Below, piece after piece: positions 26,189-35,659 of a stretch of 64,000 nucleotides of DNA (position 1 is the first letter of the stretch; each line of letters begins with the position of its first letter). Under the pieces are notes generated by a model. It was not told the origin of the DNA. It saw only the letters and a list, made by a program, of their open reading frames with translations, and did not search any database. A program made the position numbers and the translations under genes. The DNA is from Neoroseomonas terrae. GTDB taxonomy: Bacteria > Pseudomonadota > Alphaproteobacteria > Acetobacterales > Acetobacteraceae. Location of the stretch: NCBI RefSeq assembly GCF_018129025.1, contig NZ_JAAEDI010000002.1, positions 62,001 to 126,000 of the forward strand, written 5' to 3'.

Positions 26189-27517
26189 TTACTCGATCGC
26201 GCCCACCACTTCCCGGTTCAGCCAAAGCACTGCCAGGGTGCAGGCAGCGCCGGACAGCAGGTAGAGGCCTGAGGAGGGCAGCCCGAAACTCGTGGACAGC
26301 AGCAAGGCGGCGATGGGCGCGAAACCGGCGCCGAACAGCCAGGCCAGGTCCGAGGTCAGGGCCGAACCCGTATAGCGATGCCGAGGCGACAGCCGCGAGG
26401 ACAGGGCACCTGACGACTGGCCGAAGGACAGGCCGAGCAGCACGAACCCCACGAGCATGAACACGGCCTCGCCGACCGGACCACCATCGAGGAGCTGTGG
26501 TGCAAAGCCGCTGAACGCCGCGATGGCAGCAGCACAGGCCCCGAGCAGCCGACGCCGGCCCACCCGGTCCGCGATATGGCCCGAGGCGACGATGGCGGCG
26601 GTGCCCAGCGCCGCGGCGATGGCCTCGAGCACCAGGAACCGTGAGGGTGAGTCGGGCGTGAACAGGAACACCCAGGACAGCGGGAAGACGGTGACCATGT
26701 GAAACATCGCGAAGGTCGCCAGCGGCGCGAAGGCACCGAGGGCAATCGTCCGCCATTCGGCCCGAACGGTTTCCATGACCGGCGCGGGCGCCAGCGAGAG
26801 GCTTTCGTAGCGCCGCGCATACTCCGGCGTGACGACGATGCGCAGCCGGGCAAAAAGCGCCACGACGTTGATCGCGAAGGAGACGAAGAACGGGTAGCGC
26901 CATCCCCAGTCCAGAAAGTCCTCGGCCGGCAGGATGCTGACGAAAAAGGCGAAAAGCAGGCTCGCGACGATCAGCCCCAGCGGCGCGCCGAGCTGTGGCA
27001 CCATCGCGTACCAGCCGCGGTGCCGTTCCGGCGCGTTCAGGGCGAGCAGGGAGGCCAGCCCGTCCCAGGACCCGCCGAGCGCCACGCCCTGGCCCATGCG
27101 GAACAGCGCAAGCAGCATCACCGCGGCGTGACCGATCGTCTCATAGCCCGGCAGGAACGCGATCGCCGCCGTGGAACCACCGAGCAGGAACAGCGCGATG
27201 GTCAGCTTCGTGCCGCGGCCGTAGCGGCGGTCCACTTCCATGAAGATCATCGTGCCGACCGGCCGGACGATGAAGGCCAGCGCGAAGATGGCGAAGGAGT
27301 AGATCGTGCCGGTCAGCGGATCGACATAGGGAAAGATCAGCTTCGGGAAGACCAGTACCGAGGCGATCGCATAGACGAAGAAGTCGAAGAACTCCGATGT
27401 CCGGCCGATCACCACCCCGATCGCGATCTCGCCCGGCGCGATGCGGTGCTCGCGGGTATGGAGCGCGAGGGCATCGCGCTCGGCTTCGGTGGCGGAGAGG
27501 GGCTGCGTCGTCATCAT
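26189..27517 (-). CDS. MFS transporter, metabolite:H+ symporter (MHS) type
   Basis: The 442-residue protein has 12 helices. IAIGVVIGRTSEFFDFFVYAIASVLVFPKLIFP matches the first helix of the MHS subfamily (shikimate, citrate and proline-betaine symporters), and ALAFIVRPVGTMIFMEVDRRYGRGTKL is the first inter-helix signature. FRMGQGVALGGSWDGLASLLAL gives the fourth/fifth helices, and GHIADRVGRRRLLG repeats the arginine loop in the C half. ATG 27517 (or the next ATG at 27514) is chosen; the upstream frame is proline/arginine junk. It is divergent from cyoA with 187 bp between. The substrate is probably a carboxylate or betaine, taken up with protons. Confidence 0.88.
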   Translation of the reverse strand: MMTTQPLSATEAERDALALHTREHRIAPGEIAIGVVIGRTSEFFDFFVYAIASVLVFPKLIFPYVDPLTGTIYSFAIFALAFIVRPVGTMIFMEVDRRYGRGTKLTIALFLLGGSTAAIAFLPGYETIGHAAVMLLALFRMGQGVALGGSWDGLASLLALNAPERHRGWYAMVPQLGAPLGLIVASLLFAFFVSILPAEDFLDWGWRYPFFVSFAINVVALFARLRIVVTPEYARRYESLSLAPAPVMETVRAEWRTIALGAFAPLATFAMFHMVTVFPLSWVFLFTPDSPSRFLVLEAIAAALGTAAIVASGHIADRVGRRRLLGACAAAIAAFSGFAPQLLDGGPVGEAVFMLVGFVLLGLSFGQSSGALSSRLSPRHRYTGSALTSDLAWLFGAGFAPIAALLLSTSFGLPSSGLYLLSGAACTLAVLWLNREVVGAIE

Positions 27518-27668
27518 CGGGTCGGGCCTCGTCCGAAGCATCGTTAAAGCGCGGCCGGTGCGGGGACCGCAAGCCTGGAGCGGGTCCATGCCGCGGGTTC
27601 GACGAAAAATAAGTCGTTTGTCGGCAATAACGGGATGGCCTGTATCCTCGGCCGCCCAGTCGTGGCTA

Positions 27669-27680
27669 ACTTCCGGAAGT
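27669..27680. promoter_or_regulatory. 12-bp palindrome ACTTCCGGAAGT upstream of cyoA
   Basis: A perfect palindrome lies 24 bp before the cyoA ATG in the divergent region shared with the MHS transporter. Its position just upstream of the ribosome site suggests an operator for the oxidase operon. No regulator family can be assigned from this sequence alone, and a chance palindrome is possible. Confidence 0.35.
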
Positions 27681-27704
27681 GAGTCTCACACAGGATCCGG
27701 CCGG

Positions 27705-28835
27705 ATGATGCGCCGCCTCGCCCTGTTCGCCGTACCGCTGCTGCTTGGCGGCTGCAATCTCGTGGTGCTCAACCCGGCCGGCGACGTCGCGCAGCGTCAG
27801 GGTGACCTGGTGTTGATGGCCACGGGCCTGATGCTGCTGATCATCCTTCCCGTGATGGCGCTGACCGTCCTGTTCGCCTGGCGATATCGCGCCGCGAACC
27901 GCGAAGCGCGCTACGAGCCGGAATGGAGCCATTCGACCGGCCTCGAACTCGTGATCTGGGCGGCGCCGCTTATCATCATCATCTGCCTCGGCGCGCTGAC
28001 CTGGGCGGGCACCCATCTGCTGGATCCCTATCGGGCCCTGTCTCGAATCGCTCCCGACCGGCCGGTCGCCGCGTCCACCCGCCCGCTCGAGGTGCAGGTC
28101 GTAGCACTCGACTGGAAATGGCTGTTCATCCTGCCGGAACAGGGCGTCGCCAGCGTGAACGAGCTTGCCGCTCCGGTCGATCGGCCGATCCGCTTTCGGA
28201 TCACCTCCACGGCGGTGATGAACTCCTTCTTCATCCCAGCCCTGGCCGGGCAGATCTACGCTATGCCGGGCATGGAGACGACCCTGCACGGCGTGATCAA
28301 CCGGGCGGGGGAGTATGAGGGCTTCTCCGCGAACTACAGCGGCGCGGGTTTCTCCGGCATGCGCTTCCGCTTCCACGGCCTGGACGGGAACGGCTTCGAG
28401 GGCTGGGTCGCGCAGCTTCGGCAGGCCGGGGAGGGGCTCGATCGGCAGCGCTTCCTGGCATTGCAGCGGCCGAGCCAGAATGAACCGATCCGGCACTTCT
28501 CCGCCGTCGATCCCGACCTCTTCTCCGCCATCGTCAACGCATGTGTCGAACCGGGCCGGATGTGCCGGCACGATATGATGAGCATCGACGCGCGTGGCGG
28601 CCTGGGTGTCGCCGGCATCGACAGTGTCCGGCGCATCGGCAGTGACGGCGCTGCGACGGGACGCACAACCGCGATGGTTTCCTCGATCTGTACCATTCCG
28701 AGCTTCCCTGAGGCGCGCCCCATGCCGCCGCCCGTTGCCCAGGCGCGCCTCACCGGCGCCGGGCTGCGGCCGCCCGGACTGGACGGCTCGCAGCCCCTGG
28801 CGGTGACCCAATTGCCGCCCGGCCCGGAATCCTGA
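27705..28835 (+). CDS. cyoA: Cytochrome bo3-type ubiquinol oxidase subunit II
   Basis: The 376-residue lipoprotein has signal and lipobox LLLGGC (Cys near residue 17), two membrane helices and a periplasmic cupredoxin domain. [29 protein letters not shown] and [24 protein letters not shown] are subunit II hallmarks. The region that binds CuA in cytochrome c oxidases reads [15 protein letters not shown] here, without cysteine or histidine ligands, so this is a quinol oxidase. The C-terminal tail is longer than E. coli CyoA. ATG 27705 sits behind an AGGA site. It starts the cyoABCD-surf1 operon and belongs to the cytoplasmic membrane respiratory chain. Confidence 0.95.
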   Translation: MMRRLALFAVPLLLGGCNLVVLNPAGDVAQRQGDLVLMATGLMLLIILPVMALTVLFAWRYRAANREARYEPEWSHSTGLELVIWAAPLIIIICLGALTWAGTHLLDPYRALSRIAPDRPVAASTRPLEVQVVALDWKWLFILPEQGVASVNELAAPVDRPIRFRITSTAVMNSFFIPALAGQIYAMPGMETTLHGVINRAGEYEGFSANYSGAGFSGMRFRFHGLDGNGFEGWVAQLRQAGEGLDRQRFLALQRPSQNEPIRHFSAVDPDLFSAIVNACVEPGRMCRHDMMSIDARGGLGVAGIDSVRRIGSDGAATGRTTAMVSSICTIPSFPEARPMPPPVAQARLTGAGLRPPGLDGSQPLAVTQLPPGPES

Positions 28836-28840
28836 CCGCC

Positions 28841-30841
28841 ATGACCACGCCTTCGGATGTAAGCCCAATCCTCGGCAAGCTGACCCTCGCCGCGCTGCCG
28901 CTCGATCAGCCCATCCTGGTCGTGACCTTCATCGTGGTCGCGATCCTCGGCGCCATGCTGCTCGGCGCGATCACGTGGTTCCGCCAGTGGGGCTATCTCT
29001 GGCGGGAATGGCTCACGAGTGTCGATCATAAGAAGATCGGCATCATGTACCTCATCCTGGGGACCATCATGCTGCTGCGCGGCTTCGCCGACGCAATCAT
29101 GATGCGCCTGCAACAGGCGATGGCCTTCAACGGTTCCGAGGGCTACCTGCCGCCGCACCACTATGATCAGATCTTCACCGCCCACGGCGTGATCATGATC
29201 TTCTTCGTGGGCATGCCCTTCGTCACCGGCTTCATGAACTACGTCGTGCCGCTGCAGATCGGGGCGCGCGACGTGGCCTTCCCCTTCCTGAACAACTTCA
29301 GCTTCTGGATGACCGTCGGCGGCGTCATCCTGGTGATGATGTCGTTGTTCGTCGGGGAGTTCGCCAAGACGGGCTGGCTCGCCTATCCGCCGTTGTCCGG
29401 CCTTACCTATAGTCCGGATGTCGGCGTCGACTACTGGATATGGGCGTTGCAGATAGCCGGCGTGGGCACGACGTTGTCCGGCATCAATCTGCTCGTGACC
29501 ATCATCAAGATGCGCGCACCGGGCATGAGCCTGATGAAGATGCCGATCTTCACCTGGACCGCCCTGTGCACCAACGTGCTGATCGTCGCCACCTTTCCGG
29601 TGCTGACCGCCGTACTCGCGCTGCAGGGGCTTGACCGCTACCTCGGCATGAACTTCTTCACGAGCGATCTCGGCGGCAACGCCATGATGTACGTGAATCT
29701 GATCTGGATCTGGGGCCACCCCGAGGTTTACATCCTGATCCTTCCGCTGTTCGGCGTCTTCTCGGAGGTGACCTCGACCTTCTCGGGCAAGCGCCTCTTC
29801 GGCTACACCTCCATGGTCTACGCCACGGTGGTGATCACCATCCTGTCCTACCTCGTGTGGCTGCACCATTTCTTCACCATGGGGTCTGGGGCGAGCGTCA
29901 ACAGCTTCTTCGGCATCACCACCATGGTGATTTCCATCCCGACCGGCGCGAAGCTGTTCAACTGGCTGTTCACCATGTATCGCGGCCGCATCCGCTTCGA
30001 ACTGCCGATGATGTGGACCATCGCCTTCATGCTGACCTTCGTGGTCGGCGGCATGACAGGCGTGCTGCTGGCAGTGCCGCCGGCCGACTTCGTGCTGCAC
30101 AACTCGCTGTTCCTGGTTGCGCATTTCCACAATGTCATCATCGGCGGCGTGCTGTTCGGCAGCTTCGCGGCGATCAACTTCTGGTTCCCCAAAGCCTTCG
30201 GCTTCAGGCTCGACCCCTTCTGGGGGAAGGTGTCCTTCTGGTGCTGGGTGCCCGGCTTCTGGCTCGCCTTCATGCCGCTCTACATCCTGGGGCTGATGGG
30301 CATAACGCGCCGCATGCGCGTCTTCGACGATCCCTCCCTGCAGATATTCTTCGTCATCGCGGGCTTCGGCGTCGCCGTCATCGCCTGCGGCATCGCCGCG
30401 ATGCTGATCCAGTTCGGGGTCAGCATCCTGCGCCGGGATCGCCTGCGGGACACGACCGGCGACCCATGGGCTGGCCGGACACTGGAATGGTCGACCTCCT
30501 CGCCGCCACCCGAATACAACTTCGCCTTCACCCCCGTCGCCCATGACCTGGATGCCTGGTACGACATGAAGCAGCGTGGGCACGAGCGCCCCGCCGCGGG
30601 CTTCCGGACAATCCAGATGCCCAGGAACACGGGGGCGGGCATCGTGCTGGCGGCGTTTAGCACGATCTGCGGCTTCGCCCTGATCTGGCATATCTGGTGG
30701 CTGGCGGCGGGGAGCTTCCTGGCCGTACTGGTCACCGCCATCGCTCACACATTCGACTACGACCGTACCTTCCGCATTCCGGCGGAGACGATCGCCGACA
30801 CCGAGGCGCAGCGCGCCCGAGCCCTGGCAGCCGCCGAATGA
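28841..30841 (+). CDS. cyoB: Cytochrome bo3-type ubiquinol oxidase subunit I
   Basis: This 666-residue catalytic subunit reduces O2 to water and pumps protons. [18 protein letters not shown] opens the conserved core. [15 protein letters not shown] and [17 protein letters not shown] hold the arginine, aspartate and histidine that contact ubiquinone in E. coli Cyo[16 protein letters not shown] contains the CuB histidine cross-linked to tyrosine, and WLHHFFTMG the other two CuB histidines. [11 protein letters not shown] carries the haem ligands. Length matches E. coli CyoB (663). It lies 5 bp after cyoA and overlaps cyoC by 4 bp. A 2.6-kb antisense frame over this gene is a composition artefact. 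Confidence 0.97.
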   Translation: MTTPSDVSPILGKLTLAALPLDQPILVVTFIVVAILGAMLLGAITWFRQWGYLWREWLTSVDHKKIGIMYLILGTIMLLRGFADAIMMRLQQAMAFNGSEGYLPPHHYDQIFTAHGVIMIFFVGMPFVTGFMNYVVPLQIGARDVAFPFLNNFSFWMTVGGVILVMMSLFVGEFAKTGWLAYPPLSGLTYSPDVGVDYWIWALQIAGVGTTLSGINLLVTIIKMRAPGMSLMKMPIFTWTALCTNVLIVATFPVLTAVLALQGLDRYLGMNFFTSDLGGNAMMYVNLIWIWGHPEVYILILPLFGVFSEVTSTFSGKRLFGYTSMVYATVVITILSYLVWLHHFFTMGSGASVNSFFGITTMVISIPTGAKLFNWLFTMYRGRIRFELPMMWTIAFMLTFVVGGMTGVLLAVPPADFVLHNSLFLVAHFHNVIIGGVLFGSFAAINFWFPKAFGFRLDPFWGKVSFWCWVPGFWLAFMPLYILGLMGITRRMRVFDDPSLQIFFVIAGFGVAVIACGIAAMLIQFGVSILRRDRLRDTTGDPWAGRTLEWSTSSPPPEYNFAFTPVAHDLDAWYDMKQRGHERPAAGFRTIQMPRNTGAGIVLAAFSTICGFALIWHIWWLAAGSFLAVLVTAIAHTFDYDRTFRIPAETIADTEAQRARALAAAE

Positions 30842-31467
30842 CGACGGACACGGCAACCACGGCGGGGCTCCCGCCTCGTTTCTACGACCTCGAGGAGCAT
30901 GACCACCCGGAAGGCAGCAGCACAATGCTGGGCTTCTGGATCTACCTGATGAGCGACTGCCTCATCTTCGCGATCCTGTTTGCCTGCTTCGCCGTGCTGG
31001 GCGGCAACTACGCGGCCGGACCCTCGCCGCGCGACGTGTTCGAGCTGCCGCTGGTCGCGCTCAATACGGCGATGCTGCTGTTCTCCTCCATCACCTACGG
31101 CTTCTCGATGCTCGCGATGCGCGCGGGGCGGCCGGGGCTGACGCGCGTTTGGCTGGCCGTGACGGCAGCCTTCGGCCTGGCCTTCCTGACCATCGAGCTT
31201 CACGAATTCACGCACATGATCAGCATCGGCGCGACGCCGCAGCGCAGCGCCTTTCTCTCGGCCTTCTTCACGCTGGTGGGCACGCATGGGCTGCACGTCA
31301 CCTTCGGGGTGATCTGGATCGTCACGATGATCGTGCAGGTCGGCCGGCATGGGCTGATCGCGGCGAACCAGCGCCGGCTGATGTGCCTCAGCCTGTTCTG
31401 GCACTTCCTCGATATCATCTGGATCGGTGTCTTCACCTTCGTCTATCTGATGGGGATGCTGCGATGA
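30838..31467 (+). CDS. cyoC: Cytochrome bo3-type ubiquinol oxidase subunit III
   Basis: The 209-residue protein has five predicted helices, as in E. coli CyoC. Key blocks are [41 protein letters not shown] and [39 protein letters not shown], where the THGLHV motif is a subunit III hallmark, and [22 protein letters not shown] closes the protein. The start ATG overlaps the cyoB stop (ATGA); an upstream in-frame stretch is a shadow of cyoB. Subunit III stabilises the catalytic core. The stop overlaps cyoD. Confidence 0.95.
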   Translation: MTTDTATTAGLPPRFYDLEEHDHPEGSSTMLGFWIYLMSDCLIFAILFACFAVLGGNYAAGPSPRDVFELPLVALNTAMLLFSSITYGFSMLAMRAGRPGLTRVWLAVTAAFGLAFLTIELHEFTHMISIGATPQRSAFLSAFFTLVGTHGLHVTFGVIWIVTMIVQVGRHGLIAANQRRLMCLSLFWHFLDIIWIGVFTFVYLMGMLR

Positions 31468-31820
31468 ACGAGGGCGCGCACCACGCACCGGATGCTCCGC
31501 ATGGTTCCCTGCGGGAATACCTGATCGGCTTCTTCCTGTCGGTCGTGCTGACCGCCATTCCCTTCTGGCTCGTGATGGCGCGTCCGCTGGCGCCCGGCCC
31601 TACTGCGGTGCTGATCGTGGCGTTCGCGGTGGTGCAGATCATCGTGCACATGGTCTATTTCCTCCACATGAACGCCCGATCCGAAGGCGGGTGGACCATG
31701 ATCGCACTGATCTTCACCCTGATCGTCGTTGCCATTGCCCTCGCGGGTTCGATGTGGGTGATGCATCACCTGGACACCAACATGATGCCGATGCCGCACG
31801 AGGTCAGTCGCCAGCCGTGA
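31464..31820 (+). CDS. cyoD: Cytochrome bo3-type ubiquinol oxidase subunit IV
   Basis: The 118-residue protein has three helices: EYLIGFFLSVVLTAIPFWLVM, TAVLIVAFAVVQIIVHMVYFLHM and WTMIALIFTLIVVAIALAGSMWVMHHL. The VHMVYFLHM segment and the terminal MWVMHHLDTNMMP match CyoD/COX4_pro proteins. Subunit IV assists assembly of the copper site. It overlaps cyoC (ATGA) at its start and the SURF1 gene (GTGA) at its end, so the five genes form one translationally coupled run. Confidence 0.95.
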   Translation: MNEGAHHAPDAPHGSLREYLIGFFLSVVLTAIPFWLVMARPLAPGPTAVLIVAFAVVQIIVHMVYFLHMNARSEGGWTMIALIFTLIVVAIALAGSMWVMHHLDTNMMPMPHEVSRQP

Positions 31821-32521
31821 CGGGGCGCTCGCGGGTTGGCCTCGCCCTGTTCGGCGGGGGCTTCCTGCTGCTGGCGTTGTTGTTCGGGGCGCTGGGGGCG
31901 TGGCAGCTCCAGCGACGGGCCTGGAAGCACGATCTCATCGCGCAGGTCGAGGCCCGGTTCCGCATCGCGCCAGTGCCGGTTCCGGGACGGGGCGAATGGC
32001 ATCTGATCTCGGCACGCGATGCTTATCGCCGTATCATGGCCGACGGGCAGTTTCTGCCCGACCGCGAGACGCTAGTGCGCGCGACCACCGTGCTTGGCAG
32101 AGGATACTGGGTCATGGTGCCGTTGCAGACTGCGGACGGCGTGGTGATGGTCAATCGCGGATTCATCCCCCCCGACCGGCGCGACCCCGCCGCGCGCAGC
32201 GGCCCGGAGCAAGGCGCATCGGTCCGGGTGACCGGCCTGTTGCGCGTGAGCGAACCGGTCGGCGGCTTCCTCCGGGCGAACGACCCGGCGGCTGACCGGT
32301 GGTACTCGCGCGACATCGCGGCCATCGCGGCGCGGCATGGCCTTCGCGACGTGGCGCCCTTCTTCATCGATGCCGAGGCATTGCCGGGCGCGACGGCCTA
32401 TCCGGTCGCCGGCCTGACGGTCATCCGCTTTTCCGACCATCATCTTGTCTATGCGCTTACCTGGTTCGGCCTGGCGCTGCTGTCGGCCTGGGGCGGGGTC
32501 CTGGCGCTTCGACAGCGATAG
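31817..32521 (+). CDS. SURF1 family oxidase assembly protein
   Basis: The 234-residue protein starts at GTG 31817, overlapping the cyoD stop. An N-terminal helix (LALFGGGFLLLALLFGALGAWQLQRR) ends in the SURF1 hallmark LGxWQLxR. A periplasmic domain follows with YWVMVPLQTADGVVMVNRGFIPPDRR, then a C-terminal helix after FSDHHLVYALTWFGLALLSAWG. SURF1 proteins help insert haem into subunit I of haem-copper oxidases. The SURF1/cyo arrangement is known from Acetobacteraceae and relatives, while E. coli has no SURF1 in its cyo operon. No cyoE (haem O synthase) or ctaA lies adjacent. Confidence 0.92.
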   Translation: MTGRSRVGLALFGGGFLLLALLFGALGAWQLQRRAWKHDLIAQVEARFRIAPVPVPGRGEWHLISARDAYRRIMADGQFLPDRETLVRATTVLGRGYWVMVPLQTADGVVMVNRGFIPPDRRDPAARSGPEQGASVRVTGLLRVSEPVGGFLRANDPAADRWYSRDIAAIAARHGLRDVAPFFIDAEALPGATAYPVAGLTVIRFSDHHLVYALTWFGLALLSAWGGVLALRQR

Positions 32522-32749
32522 GATCGCGCCGTCTTGCCTCGGCCGTCGAACTCCCCCCTAATCGTCGTGCCGCCCTGCCACGACCAGCGGGATAAGGTGC
32601 GCGGCCTCGATTGCCAGCCCCGCGCCTGACGCGTTATGGTTTGTGGGATATAGCGCGTTTCAGCGCGCCGCATCGCCCAGCCGCAGCATCGACAGCAGCC
32701 GCCGATCATCCTTCCGCGATGGCCGGCCGAACGGATGGAGGAAAGCGAC

Positions 32750-34180
32750 ATGAATCACGAACGCGAGCACTATGTGAACGGCGCCTGGGTCGCGCCGCTC
32801 GAGCCGAAGCTGCTCGATGTGGTGGACCCGTCGACCGAGGAAGCCTTCGCGCAGATCGCCGTCGGCGGCCCGAAGGATGTCGATCGCGCCGTCGCCGCCG
32901 CCCGTGCGGCGTTTCCCTCCTTCTCGCAGACCTCGCGCAAGGACCGGCTCGACCTGCTGCGCGCAATCCTCGCCGAATACACGAAGCGCCGCGACGACAT
33001 CGCCGCCGCCCTGTCGCAGGAGATGGGTGCGCCGCTGAAGTTCGCGCTGGAACGCCAGGCCGCGACCGGTACCGCGCATCTGACCCGCATGATCCAGGTG
33101 CTCGAGACCTATCCGTTCGAGGAAGTGCAGGGCACCACCCTGATCGCCCGCGAACCGATCGGCGTCGTCGGCCTCATCACGCCCTGGAACTGGCCGATCA
33201 ACCAGATCGTCTGCAAGGTCGCGCCCGGGATCGCCGCCGGCTGCACCATGGTGCTCAAGCCGTCCGAGGTGGCGCCGCTCAACGCCATCATCTGGACCGA
33301 GGTGATGCATGCGGCCGGCGTGCCCGCCGGCGTCTACAACATGGTGCAGGGCGAGGGCGGCGTGGTCGGCAACGCGATGTCCTCGCATCCCGACATCGAC
33401 ATGATGTCCTTCACCGGATCGACCCGTGCAGGCATCCTGGTTGCGCAGGCCGCTGCCGTCACGGTCAAGCGCGTGGCGCAGGAACTCGGCGGCAAGTCGG
33501 CGAACATCCTGCTGCCCGACGTGGACTTCAAGACGGCCGTCACCAAGGGCGTGCTGGGCATGATGGGCAACAGCGGCCAGTCCTGCAACGCGCCGACCCG
33601 CATGTTCGTGCCCGCCGACCGGCATGAGGAGGTGAAGGCGATCGCCAAGGCCGCCGCCGAGCGCGTCGTCGTCGGCCCGGTCGGCGATGCCGGGACGACG
33701 ATGGGCCCCGTCGTCAGCGAGGTACAGTTCAACAAGATTCAGCGCCTCATCGAGGCCGGGATCAAGGAAGGCGCGGAACTGGTCACCGGCGGCCCGGGCC
33801 GGCCGGAGAACCTCAACCGCGGCTACTTCGTGCGCCCGACCGTCTTCGCGAACGTCCGCAACGACATGACCATCGCTCGCGAGGAGATCTTTGGCCCGGT
33901 GCTGGCCATTCTTCCCTATCGCGACGAGGCGCACGCAATCGAGATGGCGAACGACACGGTCTACGGCCTCGCCGCCTATGTGCAGTCGGCTGATGTGGCG
34001 AGCGCGCGGCGGGTTTCCGCACAGATGCGTGCGGGCAATGTGTTCATGAACTATCCGGTCGGCGATACCGCCGCGCCGTTCGGCGGCTACAAGCAATCCG
34101 GCAATGGCCGCGAATACGGCAAATGGGCCCTCGATGACTTCACCGAGATCAAGGCGGTGATCGGCTACGAGGCCGCCTGA
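32750..34180 (+). CDS. Aldehyde dehydrogenase family protein
   Basis: The 476-residue NAD(P)-dependent enzyme starts at ATG 32750 behind GGAGGAAAG. Motifs in order are PWNWPINQIVCKVAPGIAAGCTMVLKPSE, FTGSTRAGILVAQAAA, QELGGKSANILLPDVD with the general base, NSGQSCNAPTRMFVP with the catalytic cysteine near residue 280, and EEIFGPVLAILPY. It groups by pattern with the DhaS/AldA-like dehydrogenases (3-succinoylsemialdehyde-pyridine or coniferyl aldehyde types), so the substrate is open. It is monocistronic, with a 14-bp hairpin directly after the stop. It is not closely similar to the dehydrogenase at 2328-3803. Confidence 0.93.
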   Translation: MNHEREHYVNGAWVAPLEPKLLDVVDPSTEEAFAQIAVGGPKDVDRAVAAARAAFPSFSQTSRKDRLDLLRAILAEYTKRRDDIAAALSQEMGAPLKFALERQAATGTAHLTRMIQVLETYPFEEVQGTTLIAREPIGVVGLITPWNWPINQIVCKVAPGIAAGCTMVLKPSEVAPLNAIIWTEVMHAAGVPAGVYNMVQGEGGVVGNAMSSHPDIDMMSFTGSTRAGILVAQAAAVTVKRVAQELGGKSANILLPDVDFKTAVTKGVLGMMGNSGQSCNAPTRMFVPADRHEEVKAIAKAAAERVVVGPVGDAGTTMGPVVSEVQFNKIQRLIEAGIKEGAELVTGGPGRPENLNRGYFVRPTVFANVRNDMTIAREEIFGPVLAILPYRDEAHAIEMANDTVYGLAAYVQSADVASARRVSAQMRAGNVFMNYPVGDTAAPFGGYKQSGNGREYGKWALDDFTEIKAVIGYEAA

Positions 34181-34186
34181 CCAGGG

Positions 34187-34219
34187 GCGGGCGCCGCGCC
34201 CCTCCGGCGCGGCGCCCGC
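34187..34219 (+). terminator. 14-bp GC hairpin after the aldehyde dehydrogenase
   Basis: GCGGGCGCCGCGCC (34187-34200) and its exact complement (34206-34219) flank a 5-base CCTCC loop, starting 6 bp after the stop codon. There is no T-tract, so termination would need Rho or the hairpin may protect the mRNA 3' end. It also insulates the downstream riboswitch. Confidence 0.6.
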
Positions 34220-34278
34220 ACCTCTGCCGCTTGACCGGTGCCCCCGCCCGGGCGTAACGACGATGTTGGCGGCAACGC

Positions 34279-34361
34279 CCCTCGCGATTTGTCCGGCCAG
34301 CTTGCGGCGAGGTCCCTTCCAGGGCGCACCCATCGGGGTGCTGAAAACAAGCGCGCTAAAC
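34279..34361 (+). promoter_or_regulatory. SAM-II riboswitch upstream of metZ
   Basis: The P1 stem CCTCGC (34280-34285) pairs with GCGAGG (34307-34312). The loop opens GATTTGT and contains CTTGC, and TTTGT can pair with the downstream AAACAAG (pseudoknot P2). GCTAAA (34355-34360) follows as in SAM-II RNAs. A perfect GCACCC/GGGTGC hairpin with a 4-base loop (about 34326-34341) is inserted in the long connecting loop. metZ begins 73 bp downstream. SAM-II RNAs bind S-adenosylmethionine and repress methionine synthesis in alphaproteobacteria. Confidence 0.8.
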
Positions 34362-34433
34362 GGCCGTGCGGGCGCCGTGCGTCCGCCGCCCGTGAAGGGC
34401 CGGACGCAGCCTTAGCCGCAGAGGTATCGTCCC

Positions 34434-35654
34434 ATGGCCAAGTCCCGTTCCGACCGCCCGCTCCGCCCCGCCACGCTGCTCGTGCGCGGTGGGCAGATGC
34501 GCTCGGATTTCGATGAGACGGGCGAGGCGCTCTACCTGACATCCGGCTTCGTCTACGACAGCGCTGCCCAGGCCGAGGCGACCTTCGCCGGCACCGTCCA
34601 GCACTACCAGTATTCCCGCTTCGGCAACCCCACGGTCGCCATGCTCGAAGGCCGCATCGCCGCGCTCGAGGGGGCCGAGGCCTGTCGTGTCACCGCCACC
34701 GGCATGGCCGCGGTGCATGCCGCCATGCTGTCGCACCTCAAGACCGGCGACCGCGTCGTGGCATCCCGCGCGCTGTTCGGTTCCTGCCACTGGATCGTTT
34801 CCACCCTGCTGCCGCGCTACGGCATCGCGACCGAGTTCGTCGACGGCGCGGACCTCGACCAATGGGAAACGGCGTTGTCCAAGCCCGCAGCGCTCGTGCT
34901 CCTGGAAACGCCGTCCAACCCGATGCTCGAGATCGTGGACATGCGGGCGGTGTGCGACTTGGCCCACAAGGCCGGCGCGATCGTGGTGGTCGACAACGTT
35001 TTCGCGACCCCGCTGCTGCAGAAGCCGATGCAGTTCGGCGCCGACGTCGTCGTCTATTCGGCGACCAAGCATTTCGACGGCCAGGGCCGCGTGCTGGGCG
35101 GGGCCGTGCTCGGCTCGAAGAAATGGGTGGAGGAGACGCTGCAGCCCTTCATCCGCAACACCGGCCCGTCGCTCAGCCCGTTCAATGCCTGGACGATCCT
35201 GAAGGGCCTCGAGACGCTGCATCTGCGCGTGCCCGCCATGTGCCGTTCGGCCGCCGCCGTCGCCGACATGCTGGCGGAGCGCGTGGAGGTTTCGCGCGTG
35301 CTGTATCCGTTCCGCGCCGACCACCCGCAGCAGAAGCTCGCCATGGCGCAGATGAGCTCTGGCGGCACGCTCGTCACCTTCGATCTGAAGGGCGGCAAGG
35401 ATGCCTGCTTCCGCTTCATGGACGCGCTGCAGCTGATCGACATCTCGAACAATCTCGGCGATTCGAAGTCGCTCGCCACGCACCCGGCGACGACGACGCA
35501 TATGCGCGTCGGTGCGGAGGAACGCGCCCGCCTCGGCATCACCGACGGCACGGTGCGCCTGTCCGTCGGGCTCGAGGATGTTGCCGACATCATCGACGAC
35601 CTTTCCGAGGCTCTCGATGCCGCAGCCGCCGTGGCGGCGCGCGCGGCGGAGTAG
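34434..35654 (+). CDS. metZ: O-succinylhomoserine sulfhydrylase
   Basis: This 406-residue cystathionine-synthase-family PLP enzyme makes homocysteine directly from O-succinylhomoserine and sulfide. SRFGNPTVAMLEGRIAALEGAEACRVTATGMAA is the N-terminal cofactor region, LETPSNPMLEIVDM the substrate region, and VVYSATKHFDGQGRVLGGAVLG carries the Schiff-base lysine in SATKHFDGQGR, the wording typical of MetZ. NLGDSKSLATHPATTTH near the C terminus is also conserved. A SAM-II riboswitch lies in its leader, so expression should fall when SAM is abundant. The ribosome site is a modest AGAGG. A LysE-type exporter follows 5 bp after the stop. Confidence 0.95.
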   Translation: MAKSRSDRPLRPATLLVRGGQMRSDFDETGEALYLTSGFVYDSAAQAEATFAGTVQHYQYSRFGNPTVAMLEGRIAALEGAEACRVTATGMAAVHAAMLSHLKTGDRVVASRALFGSCHWIVSTLLPRYGIATEFVDGADLDQWETALSKPAALVLLETPSNPMLEIVDMRAVCDLAHKAGAIVVVDNVFATPLLQKPMQFGADVVVYSATKHFDGQGRVLGGAVLGSKKWVEETLQPFIRNTGPSLSPFNAWTILKGLETLHLRVPAMCRSAAAVADMLAERVEVSRVLYPFRADHPQQKLAMAQMSSGGTLVTFDLKGGKDACFRFMDALQLIDISNNLGDSKSLATHPATTTHMRVGAEERARLGITDGTVRLSVGLEDVADIIDDLSEALDAAAAVAARAAE

Positions 35655-35659
35655 CGACG

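Noticed and set aside
27625-27660. cyoA promoter TTGTCG with a TATCCT-like -10
   Set aside because: The match is weak and the spacing is 17 or 19 depending on the -10 chosen; not strong enough to call.
28334-30925. 863-codon minus-strand frame over cyoB
   Set aside because: It is antisense to a fully convincing cyoB and is rich in His, Asp, Gly and Arg with no domain; high GC removes stop codons from the opposite frame.
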